This document shows positions 1 to 13,600 of a stretch of DNA of 64,000 nucleotides, piece by piece (position 1 is the first letter of the stretch; every line of letters starts with the position of its first letter). The notes below the pieces were generated by a model that saw only the letters and a list, made by a program, of their open reading frames with translations, searched no databases and was not told the DNA's origin. Made by a program: the position numbers and the translations under genes. The stretch is from Gyrodactylus bullatarudis. Its lineage: Eukaryota > Platyhelminthes > Monogenea > Gyrodactylidea > Gyrodactylidae. The stretch spans positions 558,001 to 622,000 of the forward strand of contig SSNU01000279.1 in NCBI GenBank assembly GCA_012064415.1. The letters are read 5' to 3'.

Positions 1-48
1 AACTGATAATTTCTATTCATCATCATATGGTGATAAAATGCTCTCTAT

Positions 49-732
49 CTAAAGCTAATTGATATAAAGATGGAAATCTATGATTTTTATAGAAATCTCG
101 ATTTTTCATCAAAAACATGAATATGTTAAAGATTTTTTGGAATCCTACTCATGTTGCCCACTCTTAACAGTTGGAGAGAAAAAATTCTGAAAAAAATGAT
201 TTTTATGGAATATATGGCCATTTTTCAAATTACAATTTGTCGCCAAAATCCCCTTTTATCGAACCTTAAACTGAAATTTTTTTATTGACTTGAAATTTGG
301 AGGGTGATCAAAAGAGTTTCTTCAAGATCAGAATTAGACAAGAAAATCAATTCAACTGAATCTTATCTGATGCATAGCCTTATTATCGTTTGGGAGTTGA
401 AATTCGATTTTTTGATCATTTTCACTACTTGAAAATCAATGAAATTTCAATAATTCAGAATCTCTCGAAAATAGGGTAACTGTACGTAATTTGACAGTGC
501 TAGTCGGCTTTCTTGTCTAATCTTGATCCTGAAAAACCTCTTTTGATCAACCTCTAACTTTCAAATCAATAAAAATTCTGGTTCCAAGTTTGAAAAAATG
601 GGGTTTTGGCGACAAATCGTAATTTGAAAAATGGCCATATTTTTCATAAAAATCTTTAACAGATTCGAATTTTTGATGAAAATACCGAGATTTCTGTGAA
701 AATCATAGATTTCCAACTTCATGTTATTCTAG
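49..732. repeat. Long inverted-repeat (foldback) element, family A, copy 1
   Basis: This stretch is nearly identical to 13924-14690, apart from an internal deletion near 650 and a short one near the right end. The left part (starting CTAAAGCTAATTGATATAAAG) is an imperfect reverse complement of the right part, so the unit can fold on itself. It has no coding capacity. It ends about 37 bp from the stop codon of the last visible insulysin exon. Confidence 0.85.
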
Positions 733-768
733 CATAAAAGAGAAACCAGACAAGCTCTCATAATGCCT

Positions 769-3700
769 TCAAGAAGATGGAAGGTGAAAACGAACCCTGT
801 AAAATTCGATCATATCCGTTTTGGTAATCTTGCCAAGATAATTCACGATGATATTTTGGCGAGTGAAAATGTAACTTCTATTGACAATGTCTTGGAATTG
901 TTCTTGGGATAGGGAATGTAAATTTTCTGAGGGTTGAATCAACTTTTCATAGAGACTACTCTTGAGACTTTGAAATTGTTCCTCAGACATTTCTTCGAGA
1001 TTTTTCTTGAAAAGAACACATAAAATAAATATTGATTATAAATCAGTAAGAAATAAATTTAAGCTTAGAATAACATTTATAAGTACCTAAAGAGAGCATA
1101 AACTCTCCAGACATTTCTGATTACGAATTCTTTTAATAACTTGAATAAATTCGTGATTTTAAAACCTTCATGTTGAAACAAGTTTTTGTCAATACAGTTT
1201 TTAAAATATTTTTTCGAATTAACTCGTTCCACTTGCAGAGAAAGGTAATTTTGAACAAATATTGATCTAGGAAACTGTTCATGTCTAGACGTTAGTGTGA
1301 TAGATTTTTCTCATTGAAGATCTCAATATAGATTTCTTTTACTATTCGGTGTTTAGTTATTTTCTTCATGATATCTTCAACTTTTGCTTTTTCTTTAAAG
1401 AGTTGTAAATAACAAAGTCTAGCAGAATAACACTATTTTTGTGTATACTTAATAAGATTTTGACAAAATTTCTGAAAATTTTTAGTGTAGATTTCAAGAA
1501 ATATTCGAATTTGTGTTTTATCGATTTTTGGGTCTTATTTCTACTAAAAGAGATCATTAACGCTCCCATTACTATTCCGAAAAGACGTAAATGATCTACA
1601 AAATATTGTCTATGACTCTTCTCTCAAATTTCGATATTTTTAGAAAAATGAAAAAATTCAAATCTCTTTTCTTGGAGCTAGACTTTTACTTGTGTTAATA
1701 GCTGGAATTTATGAATCTGTTTTGAAAATTGAAACTAATTTGAAAAAAGTGAAAAACTCGACTTTATGTATATTTTTTAAGGATCTGAATAAAATGATCA
1801 GTAAAAATCTTTGATAGAGAAATTATCTCCTTTACTTGAGATCTAAGTTTCAGTATTTCTGAGGGACTTTAAATTGACCCGCTCTCAAATTTGCCTACAA
1901 TTAAAACCATTATTTTTTCAATTTTAAAATTCACCTAGTCGATTAATTAAAGACTTAAAGCCTTATTTAATGAAATTTCTCGAAGGGCTTATTTTGTCAC
2001 TATCTTAATTTCTATTACGTAACCTTTTTTTAAATTTGTATTTCACTTATTGCTTTCAGATCCAGATAACATTAAATCTTTGTATTTCCCCATATAGAAC
2101 TTCTATTTTTTTATATTTTATTTTTGTATATATTTATTAAGAATAGAAATAAATATTTTCTAATAAAAAAAGGTTATTTCGTCAATGTTTAGTGCAACCT
2201 TTAGTGACTCATAAATTTTCTTTTGAAATATGAATTCAAGTGTAGGAAAATTTATGTAATTTATATTGAATTAATTTGTAAAAGCCTAATAAGTTGATAG
2301 TGTAGGGTTCAGTTTTCTTTGTTGTATTTGATTAGAAAATAATTTATAGAAAAACTATTCTAAATATGTAAATTAGGCTGAACATCTAATACAGGATAAT
2401 TGGCGAAATTATTATAAGAGGGTTTAATCTTTACCAGAAAATCGGTTAAAAATTGTTCGATTCTTTCCTTGAGAAATTCAGGTGAACGACTAGACTGAAC
2501 TATCAATAGGAGACCAACATAGTCTTTCAAAAGGTTGTATTGAGCCGCGCAAATGTAGCAGAGTTGTTGTTTTGTCCGTATATCCTCCATGAATTCATTT
2601 GCTATTAACTGCTTCAGTATGATAACCTTTGTTGAGTTCTCCTGGCTTCTCTTGCCACACTGGATGTAGTAGACTATGGCTGAGTCTGTGTGAACATTCC
2701 CAAAGGTCCTTTGATAACAGGGCATCTCTTCAACTGAAATATATACAATTTGTCAGACTTATTTGAAAACTTTCAGCTGACTAGAATAGACAGAATTCCT
2801 CGTTATTCTACTTTGTATTTATGACCTTCAAAAGACGTTTGAAATTAATTTTTTCAAAAAAATCCACTTTCTTTGAATTAGTATGACGTATTCCAGAAGA
2901 TTGATAAATTTCCCTTAAAAGGAATGGTAAAAAAAGAATATTTTTGAATAATTATTAGTTGATTATATGATAGAAGGGAACAAGAATGAGTAATATTTAT
3001 CTGCCGTGATAGGCTCTTCTAAAGTTGTCGAGCCATTGCTGAAAAAACCCTGCATTGTTCCAGGCTTTGATATAATTTTCTGGCATCAAAGGGTTCGAGT
3101 CCTTTCAGGAGAATAAATTACCAAATGCTGATTCTTTGCACGTTGAAATTTTTAGTTAGTATGTGAGAAAGATTGATTAATCATTAATATTTCGAGTAAA
3201 GTTAAATGTTGAATAATTCCGTGTGATTATAGGGGAAAGAGTGACGCAAGCTTTAATTACACTTTTTCACCAATTGGAGATGCGGAGGGGGTAAAAGTCA
3301 AAGTGTGAAAAGAGAAAAAACAGAAAAATCATTTTTTAAATCTAAAATCAAAACCGCTGCAATGTTTGCGAGTGCTTTATAAGACAAGAAACGAACGAAT
3401 CTGGTCTTTGTATTACATGGTAAGAATCAGCAGAAAATTCTCTATCCAATGGATTAGACTTGAGTGAATTTTATTTTTTTGGAACGTTTGATACTTATTA
3501 GCCTACTTTATAGTAGCTATACATTATTTTTCTCAACTTAAAAGGGGGCAGAGAGGAGAGGGATAGGTTTGTTACATTTTTTATAGAGGTACAACTGTAT
3601 GAGTGATAAAAATAACCCAGGGGACTTTAAGGGTAGAAACATTTTCCCGTTATAAGAGAATCAAGATGAATAATTTTTTAATTTCACTCTATAAATATTG

Positions 3701-6700
3701 TGAATATAGCTAGAAAGAGATGATAGATTCGTTTCTAACGATAACAAAATGATACGAAAATCTTATTCTTAAAAGCAAGAAAGTCTCGTCTGTCTTGCTA
3801 TTTGTAATAATGCACTCACAGTCCAATTGGGAGAGGCTTACTAACCTTGGGAAAGATCGAAGTTTCTCTTCAAGGGAATATCCGTATCAAGATCAAGATC
3901 CATTCTGTAGGGTTGGATGGTTTGGCAAAACTGATTCCTGTAATACTCTAACACTTGTTTTCGAGTTATATTCCCAAAGAAGGCTACGTCAATGTGGATT
4001 CTTTGGAAGATGACCCTTGAAAATTCTCTCATAGTTTCCATGGTGACAGATGGAAGCTTTTCAATGATATCGTTTAGTTTGATTTGCTTTTCAGTGAAAG
4101 TGTAACGGAAATTCTCCAAGCACAATGAATATGGCTTTTGTTTGAGTTTATTCTCATAGAGCTTGGTCATTTTCTCCTGGGTGAATTTGAAACGAGTTTC
4201 ATCCACAGGGAACTCGCCGTTGAGAAAGATTTTCAAAAATTTATCCATGTTTTTTGTAAACTTGTCGTGGAATCCCTTGATTGGAATCTGTGTGACAAGA
4301 AATCAATTAAAAGACAATTATTTGAAATAATCCTTTGTTCATTGGCTATAATTCGAATTATTGCCTTAAACCAGCCAATAAGAGGAGCCCTAACAATTTC
4401 TCTGATTAGCTTTTTAAAAATCTCACCGAGACAACTCACAATAATTCCAGAATCAATCAATTTCGGGGATATACTAAAGTGTGCACATTTGAGGTCATAG
4501 GCTTCCTTGTTTATTTCCATTTTGTAGAGTTCAATATAAAAGTGAGTATAGATAAAGTTCATGGTGGTCTCGTACACTCTTGGACTAAAAATGGAAATAT
4601 TTTTACACAATAAACAATATGAACAAGTATACTATTTGGTTTTTAGAATCATCTCGATTTTTAAAATAAAATCCCATCAAAAGCTTACATGTTGAGATAG
4701 ATGTATGAGAAAACATGAGGACTCTTGAACTCTTTATCTTGGGCAAGCCAAATACGCAAATTGTGAGACTTTTCAATAAGATGAGGTATCGAGTGTTGAA
4801 AACGATGAGATCCCTCAGATTGGAGAATTCTTTCGACTTCTGGATTGTACTTGTCATTGTACTCATGATCGTAGTCCATTAGGTCCAAGGACTCGGGAAA
4901 GTATTCATTGACTTTGGGCAAGTGAAGGAGATCATTTAGACCCACTGTATTTAATACCTAGATGGAAAAGTGTTCTATCCTTTATAAATGATGAGCTATG
5001 AGTATAATGAGTACTCATCTCCTTAGACAATAAAAAATTTATTCATACCTATTAGATATGTCCAATCAAATTGAAGATTGGCACTATTATAATAAATCTA
5101 TGCTTTAATCTGATTGGAAAAATCGGAAAGGTATAACAATATCATCAAAATATATGCATGGTAGTATTTTCTTTTTCAATGAATTTGTCGTTGTATTTTT
5201 CATTTACGAATTCTCATATTGACCTCAAGTTTAAATAAATTTTACGATAAAAATAAGCACTTGAGTTAATACTCGGTACCCTTACTTTGTGATATTTGAG
5301 ACGAACGTAGACTCTGTATATATTTATAAAAATTAATCATTTTAGTTATAGATTTTAGAGAAGTTTATTGCGATTAATATACAAAATGTTGACCTTTTAA
5401 TGACAAAATGATAAGCTGTAGACATTTGGAATTTATATAGTCTATAAATGATTTTTGATAGATGATGAACTTACACGGAGAAATGATGGAGAAAATGGCT
5501 CGGTATCATATTTGATCTTGTAAAAGTATTCTTCTTTAGTGCATCGTTCACCCATTGATTGAGAACTGATCACAACTCTGAAAATGAAATTTATTTACTA
5601 GTAAATGATATTTAGTAATAGAGGGAGGGAGAGGGAGTTTAGTTTTGCATAGAACTAGTGTATTAGCTATAGGATAATCAATTAGTTTTCATTTAATTAA
5701 TAAATCATCCAATGTTTTTTATTAGATTTAATCACTTTCTGATAATTAGTTGCATTAGGTAATATCCAATTACTACTGTAATATATGAATTTTAGTAAAT
5801 GAGCAGTAGAGGGCTGCTCAACTCCTCAGCATATTTAACCGAATATACAAGCATTTTAAGTATTGAAAGCTGAGTTTAAAAATACTCCAACTTTTCTGGA
5901 AGAGAAGGTAGATATTTTGCATGTTTTAGCTATAATAAATAATTTACTCTGGATAATCGGGATGGCTTAGTGGGTACAGTACCTACCTTATTTGAATCAA
6001 TATTATTCCACCCCCTCGGCTTTTTTGAGAATTTCTACCTTTGTTCTCAGATAGTTTAGAGAATAGAATTTTACATAAATAAAATCCTCTCTATCAGTTT
6101 ATTGCTAAAATCTGTTCGAGAATTGTAATGTTGATAATTTTAAAAATTGAGCTGTACTCTAATGAGCAGTTCAAGTTATTTTTCATATTCATTAGAGAGC
6201 CAAATTTTTCAACTTTTCCCAGCCTTAATTTCATTTTGAAGATTATCGGAAACTCAGAATCTTTTCCTATAAAACCATGCGTTTTCGAGTTTGTTCTGAT
6301 ATACATAATCTCGATCGAAGATGAGAATTTTTGAACACGCGCCAAGATTTTTTCAATGAATTTCACTACGAGAAAGGACAGAATTGAGATTGTTGAATAA
6401 TTTTTGCAACATTTTGAATAAAAATAGGGTTTATAATAAAAATTGAGTGTTCTTTAACATTTTGATTTTCAAAAATGTGTTTTTCATGGTTAAAACATCA
6501 ATTTTTGATTAAGGCATAGAACATTGTATTACCCTAATATTCATATTCACTTACAGCATATTCTCCGGCTTTAGGTATGTCATCAGCTCTTTCATGAGGT
6601 TCTTGTCAAAGTCTTTGATTAAATGACTCCCAGATAGGGCATCCTCAAAGTCCATATACTAAATTTGAGTAGTGATAGTAAGGCTCGTCGATATATACAT

Positions 6701-9700
6701 TTGCGAAGATGAAAATTTACAACAAAACTACTCAGTGATCAACTACACAAATAATGTATATTTCAAAACCAATGAGTTGATGAAATGGAAGAATTTTAGA
6801 AGATCTTGATCGGATATAACTTTTCTTAAAGAAAATTTTATGCTGATCTCCTCTCAAAATTTTGTCAATGTTAATATTTTGCCTGCTAGCAATCAAGTAA
6901 GTATAAAGCTATTTGACATGAAGATCTTTTATGACAAAAAAATCGATATTTTTCTCAGGAAAGTCAGGAAAAAATTATTTTTCTGATTCCATAATAAAAT
7001 GAGACATCAAGTTTTGGAAATAAAAAAAAATTCTTGAAGAAATTCAATTCAAATTCGAATTTCAAAAATGAATCGAATTCCCATTGATTTCAAAGATTTG
7101 AAGCAGTTAAATGATAATATTTGAGATCAGCATTTGAAAACGAATTTGAATTGGAGCGTGGAGGTAGAAAGGAATCAATTGTTTTCAAGAAAAAGTTAGA
7201 CTTTTAAATTTTGGATCATTCCCCTTCGTGATAATCAATGAATTCAAATTTTTCGATTTACCACAATAATAACGAGTTTCTGTGAATTTCTGCAGCTGAA
7301 TTCGAGTTTTTCGTCTAATGCTGATCTCGAATATCTGCATTTAACTGGTTCGAATTTTTGAAATCAATAAAAATTGAAAAAGTGGAATTTGATACATTTT
7401 CGAAATTCGAAAAACGGCCTGGTCCGATTGAATTTTTTCAAGAATTTTTTTATTTCCAAAACTTAATGCCTCATTTTATTATGGAATTAGAAGAGTAATT
7501 TTTTTCCTGAGAAAATTATTGATTTTTTCGTAAAAAAAGTAAATTCTTATCTTCATGTCAATTAGGTTTATTTAGAAAAAGGATTTAAATCATTGAAAAA
7601 GTGGAAATTTGGCGCGTTAAATCTCAAGTCTAATTTTTGGCCATATTGTACTTTGCTCGTAAATTCTTTTATTTCATCAAGTTATCGGCTCATTTCATTG
7701 TAAAATTTGAAAAATCACTGACAATATGAGAATAAAATATTGAATTTTTCAAATCAACTACGGGTAAAGACGAAGGATATGAAAAGGGAAGAGGAAGACT
7801 TACCGATAAATGTTCGGAAATTTTCGATACCATCATAAAAGGGTTTTCCTCCTCTTTGAAGCGAAACGATAACTCGTGATTAAGCTGGATATAAAGATTG
7901 ATTTTAGTCATTTAGGCACGAAAGAAACTCTTTCATAATACTACTTTAATGTCTAAAGGATGTCTTCTCTAATTAGTTACAAATGAATTACTAAATTTTT
8001 TGAACTCAATCAACTATACCTTAGAGGAAGAAATGAAAATCAAAAGGTTAAACAACCCCTCCACAAAAACAAGCCAATTAAATTCATCAACAATCTCTTT
8101 TGTTTGGCAATATCAGAGGGAATATTTCTAATTAGAATAGAGTTTACCTTGATTTCATTGAGAATTCTATCGTCAATTGGAATCGTGTTCATCATGTGAA
8201 TGTATTGATAAATATTTTCGATAATTTCTTCAATATTCAGCATACCTTGATCGGTAAGATGTAATTTGAGGAACATGTTGTCGATACCCCTAGCAACTGA
8301 ATTGATACCGGATACAAAGTCAGTTATCCATTGTTTAGCTTTTAAAAGAGAGTCTAAACTCCCTTCGCCCTCGTGGCCAAGGAGCCAAGTTGCATACGAG
8401 TATGGTTTTGTTTTGTACATGTTTGTGAAACCTTTCATGGGCCAAATAATCTTGAGGATGTTCTGATTCTTTACTGAATCAAGGTATACATATCTCTGTA
8501 AGTGAAGGTTCTTTCAATAAACTTTTATGTAGACATTATGTAACATTTGATTTAAAATCCTAACTAAAGAATTGGTCAAAGACCTTGGAGTTAGTTATTT
8601 ATGGAAATTTGATTTCAGCGATCACACTGCAATAATTTCAGTGATCTTCTTTAGGCAAATTCGAAAATAGTAAAAGAAGACAACTATTTATGCTGTAATC
8701 TTGAATAATTCTGATAATGAGGATAACTTTATTGCATATCTGAGTGTAAAACATCTTATTCGTTAGAATGAGTTAGCCGTGGATTTCATGATGTAGCCTG
8801 AAATATAAAATCAACTCTATGGAGTAGGTATGGAATAATTAAAAGTGAAAAATTCGAATTTGATAGATACTAAATAAAAAAGTTTTGAATCTTCCTAGCT
8901 TCTTCCAAGTTCTGTCAAAGAGATGTCAAAAGAAACAGAATAAGTTGAATCAATTCATCGATAAAAATAATAAAACTCAAATCTCTCTCATTAAATAAAA
9001 AAGGCAAGCAAGGTCATCGATTGCATTTCTCAGAAAACTTCAATTCGTTTATAAACGATTAGTTGTAACATTGGAATTATTCACAATTATTACATGTTAT
9101 GCCAGATAATAATTTTTAGATGGATAATTGGCAAAAGGAAAAACGTATCATTATACAGGAATTAAAATATCTGTTTCATGAATGAATTTCAGTTAATAAC
9201 AGAATAAAGTAAGCGTATCTCAGTTAATGTCAAACATCAATGGCTAGGGAAATGTAAAGGTAAGTTTGATCTTGGTCGTAAATGTCAGGCATTTACAAAA
9301 CAAAGCTTTTAATATCAAGAGATATTAACCATAATTTGAGTTGGAATTATTCCATCTGTCTATTTTATTAGAGAATGAAAATTTTTTTCTAGCTGTCGAA
9401 ATTCTTTTGTCCAAATTACATTTTTTTGATAACAGTTTCTTTCGGTTTTTCTTCAGTTATCTTTTAGCAGTTATTCGATTTTTGTTAATGGGATTCTAAT
9501 GAAGCTACTTTAGAGTATAAATTGGATTTTTTTTATGTATAAAAAAATTAGTAAACAAGAATTAATGTTAGTATACAAATACCTGAATGAAAAAGTGATA
9601 TCTGAAAGATAACAGAGGAAATTTTAAAAATGATCATATAATAAATTGAAATTGTACTCACTCCAGTCTTTGACAGGAAACTGGTAATTTCCAAATCTTT

Positions 9701-10499
9701 GTGCTCAACATCTTTATTGGGAATTGCTTGAAAATTTTCAGCCAAAGCATTGACCAACTCTTGGCTCATTTCTAACAGAAAGATGTTTTGAGAAGTTAAA
9801 TTCCTAACCCCATTATTATATAAAAACTTTTATCTAATCTTAGGCATACATACCATTTGTTAGGAGGGTTAATGTCATCAAATTCGAGGAGTAGTGATTT
9901 CTATGGAATTCTTTTAATTTTTCTATGACATTAATTTGGTTCATTGCTGGATTATCTCTGAGGGTTTCCAAGTTTCCAGTGGTGAACCTTTCAATAGTCG
10001 TCCCTTCTCCAAGTATCATATTTACAAGGCGAAACATTCTCTTCTCGTCAATTTTGAGATTTTTCTGATGTTCAGAGTCAACAGCATTCAGTTCCCTATC
10101 TACCGATGACTCTAAAAATAGAGGACTTTTGAAAAATTCGCTAAAAATCTCAAGACTTTGGATGAAAGCTTGATTTTTAATTGTATACATGTATGATGTC
10201 TTTTGAATTCCAGTCCCGGCGTTGTAAATACCCCCATTATCAGTGATAAACTTTGAAAAGTATGATTCATCGGGGTACTTTTCCGTGCCCATAAATAACA
10301 TGTGCTCGCAAAAGTGAGCTAAGCCTGGCAACTCAGGTGGATTTTCTCCACTCCCAGAATTAACGTTAAGACAAGCAGCACTCAGTTTAGATTCTTTATC
10401 AATAACTACAATAACTTTAATTTTATTTTTTAGTAAAAAGGCATGATATTCCTTTTTGTCAACATCGGGTTTTATTATCTTGATAGTAGGTTGTAGCAT
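769..10499 (-). CDS. Insulysin-like zinc metallopeptidase (M16A, insulin-degrading enzyme family), 11 exons, C-terminus possibly incomplete
   Basis: Exons in transcript order: 10499-9854, 9771-9662, 8495-8148, 7884-7804, 6658-6555, 5577-5475, 4957-4689, 4584-4440, 4287-3846, 2733-2435, 1005-769. All phases join and give about 927 residues. The inverted zinc motif HFCEH is at residues 62-66 (catalytic Glu65), and the third ligand is Glu143 in the NAVDSEH block. Exon 10 keeps the RTKxQLxY segment, whose Arg and Tyr bind substrate in human IDE. The NAF exosite of human IDE reads NAG here. The family role is degradation of small amyloidogenic peptides inside the closed chamber, usually in the cytosol. 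The protein starts directly with the catalytic domain and has no mitochondrial leader. It is shorter than human IDE (1019 residues), and the last 50-70 residues of domain 4 are not seen. The gene is head to head with WASP1. Nardilysin is less likely because there is no acidic insert and the motif is HFCEH. Confidence 0.9.
5807..6161. mobile_element. hAT-type MITE, family 1, copy 1 (355 bp)
   Basis: The element starts TAGAGGGCTGCTCAAC and ends GAGCTGTACTCTA, imperfect terminal inverted repeats with the TAGAG...CTCTA ends typical of hAT elements. It is flanked by a perfect 8-bp direct repeat ATGAGCAG (5799-5806 and 6162-6169). It lies in intron 5 of the insulysin gene. A second copy is at 21564-21937. 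It has no transposase ORF, so it is non-autonomous. Confidence 0.9.
6902..7575. repeat. Diverged foldback element, family A
   Basis: The left end (TATAAAGCTATTTGACATGAAGAT) matches the reverse complement of the right end (ATCTTCATGTCAATTAGG near 7550-7565). The two arms stay alignable for about 150 bp inward, for example through the shared AATAAAATGAGRCAT block. The ends resemble those of copies 1 and 2 of family A. It lies in insulysin intron 4 and has no coding content. Confidence 0.75.
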
Positions 10500-10616
10500 T
10501 TTGAATTGACACGTGAAAGGTGATTACTCAATCGAACCTACCTCAAGTCTTTGAATGAATAGAAATTTTAATTCAGAATTGTAAATTTTACAATTATTGT
10601 TTCGAGTTGAAAATCA
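10500..10616. promoter_or_regulatory. Short divergent intergenic region between insulysin and WASP1
   Basis: Only 117 bp separate the two start codons, which face away from each other, so this must hold both 5' leaders and probably a shared bidirectional promoter. A canonical E-box CACGTG sits at 10510-10515. No TATA box is obvious. The promoter role is inferred from geometry. Unseen non-coding first exons could place the true promoters elsewhere. Confidence 0.5.
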
Positions 10617-13600
10617 ATGCTGAACAGAGTATTGAAAGAATCAGAATGTGATGTTTTATTTAGTCTCATTCCAATCAAATCAAAAATAAATGTTGGAGTG
10701 GTGGCAAAACTCTACAAGGCCGAAAATTCTAAATGGAATTCGTGCGGTGTTGGTGTATGTTGCGGAGAAAAAGATCACGGGAGAAAGTCCTATTTCCTCC
10801 GTTTTTATAATTTGAAAACAAGAAAGATGGAATTTGAACAAGAAATATACAAAGAAATGGAATACAAATCAGTTTTGGATTTATTCCACGTCTTCCAGGG
10901 TTCAAATGGACCGTTTGCCGTCTCTTTTGTCGATCAGACCTCAGCGCAGAATATCAAAAATTTCATAATCAAAACTATCGAGTATTCCATTACAAAGAGT
11001 CAAGCATTGCAAACTCCTATTAACCATGGTCAGTTGCATGGAAATAAAACACAAATTAGAACAAATAATGTAAGCTACTTTTTTCGCTTTGTACTTGATT
11101 AAAATTCATCATGTATGCTTGAAATATTTGACCCAATATATACACATTCAAGCTGTAAATGCTTATCATTAGGCAGTGCTTTTTAGCATTCACTTACCTG
11201 TAAATTAAAATTTTAAATATAATGCTCTATAAATATACATTTCAAAATTTATTAGCAGATTAAAGCAAAAAGTTCTTCCAAAGGCCAAAAGAATAAACTG
11301 ACTGCAGCAGATATTGGTGTACCCATGAACTTTAGACATGTTGAACATGTAGATCTTGATCCCAAGAAGAATATGTACAACATGGGATCACCAGAGACAC
11401 AAGAACTAATTGGTGTCCTATCTCAAATGGGTATGGGCAACGTCATCATGAATGATAAAGAGGCTTGTCTTGCCATGAAATTTCTCAACAAACATGGAGG
11501 TCTTCAAGCTGTAAGTGTCCAATTGAACAATTTAATAATCTTACATTCTGCTGTTACAGTGGGAGTAGTAAATCAGGTCCAAATTTTAATTTTATCACCA
11601 GTTTTTCTTTGTACTTTACCAATGCAATTTATGTATATCAAAGCAAGGTCACTAACAAGGCTATGTATGAATCAAAATAGAATATTTGTGTATGCAATGG
11701 TTTGCGTATAGAAAAATACTCTGTAAATTCTTCCCAACATATGAAATGTGAATGTTTATTTTATTGATCCATCTACATGTGTAATGATAGATTTACTTTT
11801 TCATTAAGGAATAGAAATACAAGCAAATTTCGTTTCCATTCTGTGTCCGTGTAGGCATACGATAAAAAAGCGTTTTGATTTCTAATTGATTTACTATAGC
11901 GTCGTTTCTTTCAAACATAAATTTTAATAATTCCTACAATGGGCACTATCCCCGTATATAATATTTTGGTCGGCAAATTTCTCAAAAAATCACTCATAAT
12001 TATGGTACACAGAAAATAGAAAAAATAATTTTCTAAAACAGCAACTAATATTATCTTCGATGTAGAAAGACCTGAGGATTTTAAACTTTGAAATTTAGAT
12101 TAAACGATAAAATTTCAAGCCTAAATAAAAAATTAGCATTCTTTTGTACCCTACTTTTAAGTAAATAAATCTCGAATACACACAAATAAAAGTTTTTATA
12201 AAATTATAGATTTCCAGACATCCTACAGAGGTGAGCTATTATTATTAAAGAATAATGTCCACCTTTCCGAGTACATACATACCAATCAAAAGATCATTTA
12301 AAAATTCAGACATTCTCATGTTAAATTAGAGTCTGTCCCTAAAACTATATTATTGCTAATCAATATGTATTTAACCTAAAAAAAACAACCTTCAATTGCC
12401 AATTGTTTATGAAATCATTGTCCTTGAATGATTAAGAATTAATTAAATCTGCACTGTATCGGAAATGGATTCGGCTCCCTGATCATATTTAGACCTTGGA
12501 TATTTTGTGTATTTCTCTTGATTGATTCAATCAAGGAGTTCTATTGCCTGAAATAGTTCATCTTTTTAATCGAATCATGCATATTATCATGTGATAATTA
12601 ATTATAACCCATTCGGACTGAACTGCTAACTCGCAATCATGTATGAATATTAGAGGTGTCTCTACACGACAAGTTTTCATTTGCAATTATCAAATGTATC
12701 TTATGATTAGAGCACCAGAATTGCTAAAAGTAGTAGAAATTGTAAATTACACAGTCTTATATGGAAAAATTCTACTCAATGATATTTGTAGAGAATTTTT
12801 CGTTGATTCTTAAAAAATTCTACAATAGAGCTTTCGAGTTATTCGGTAAAAACTGAAAACCCGACTTTCAGTGCTTTGCCTTTCAATAGAGAAAAACATG
12901 AATGAGATAGAAAGAAAGAAGTTACATCATCTTGTTCAGGAATAAATTCTTAACAAAAGAGTAAAAGGGAATATTCCCTTGACTCTTTTAGTTTTTAAGC
13001 TATTTAAAGTCAAAGTTGAAAATTTACCTATTCATTTCGAAAATCCTCAGCTTCAACTCAATTTCATGCACCTATCTAAGGACCTTGTAGGAAAGAAATC
13101 TACCTCAATATGGATACAGTAGTCCTACAGCAGTAGTATCAAAAGCGTAAAAAACTTTTTGAAAATTATGCTTTTGTAAAATATTTTCATTGACAAATCT
13201 CTATTTTTCAACACCTAAAAATCCGAATGAATATGGATTCGATGATTAATTTGAATGAAATACTATTACTGAACAGTCGTAATAACTCTATTGTAGAACT
13301 TTTTAAGAAGCACATATCTGAAATCAGCGAAAAATTCTCTATCAATGTGGAAGATATCAAGATGCTGGTTTTATTCAATGCTGAAAAAATGCAGTCTTGA
13401 GGAATGAAATGATTGAGTTCCATCCACAAGGTGTATTTTAATGAATGCAATGAGATCTATCAGTTCAAATACTTTCTCATGAGAGGACACTATTCCAATG
13501 GTGTTTGTGTATTGTTCCTTGATTCACGAATCATTATTGACCAATCAGCTTTTCTTTTATTTTCTCTAGTAAAAGGCTTTTTTCAACTAATACATCACAC

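Noticed and set aside
3000..3115. Possible tRNA: box B GGTTCGAGTCC at 3092-3102 with a T-arm-like hairpin
   Set aside because: No matching box A, acceptor stem or anticodon arm could be built upstream; at most a tRNA relic in insulysin intron 9.
3795..4500. Plus-strand frames of 72 and 120 codons
   Set aside because: They are antisense shadows of insulysin exons 8 and 9.
5965..5985. tRNA-like box A (GGGATGGCTTAGTGGGTA) inside a repeat, also at about 21729-21746, suggesting a tRNA-derived SINE
   Set aside because: The repeat has inverted ends and 8-bp target duplications of hAT type, the motif is internal, and no proper box B or tRNA fold follows. It is better explained as a MITE.
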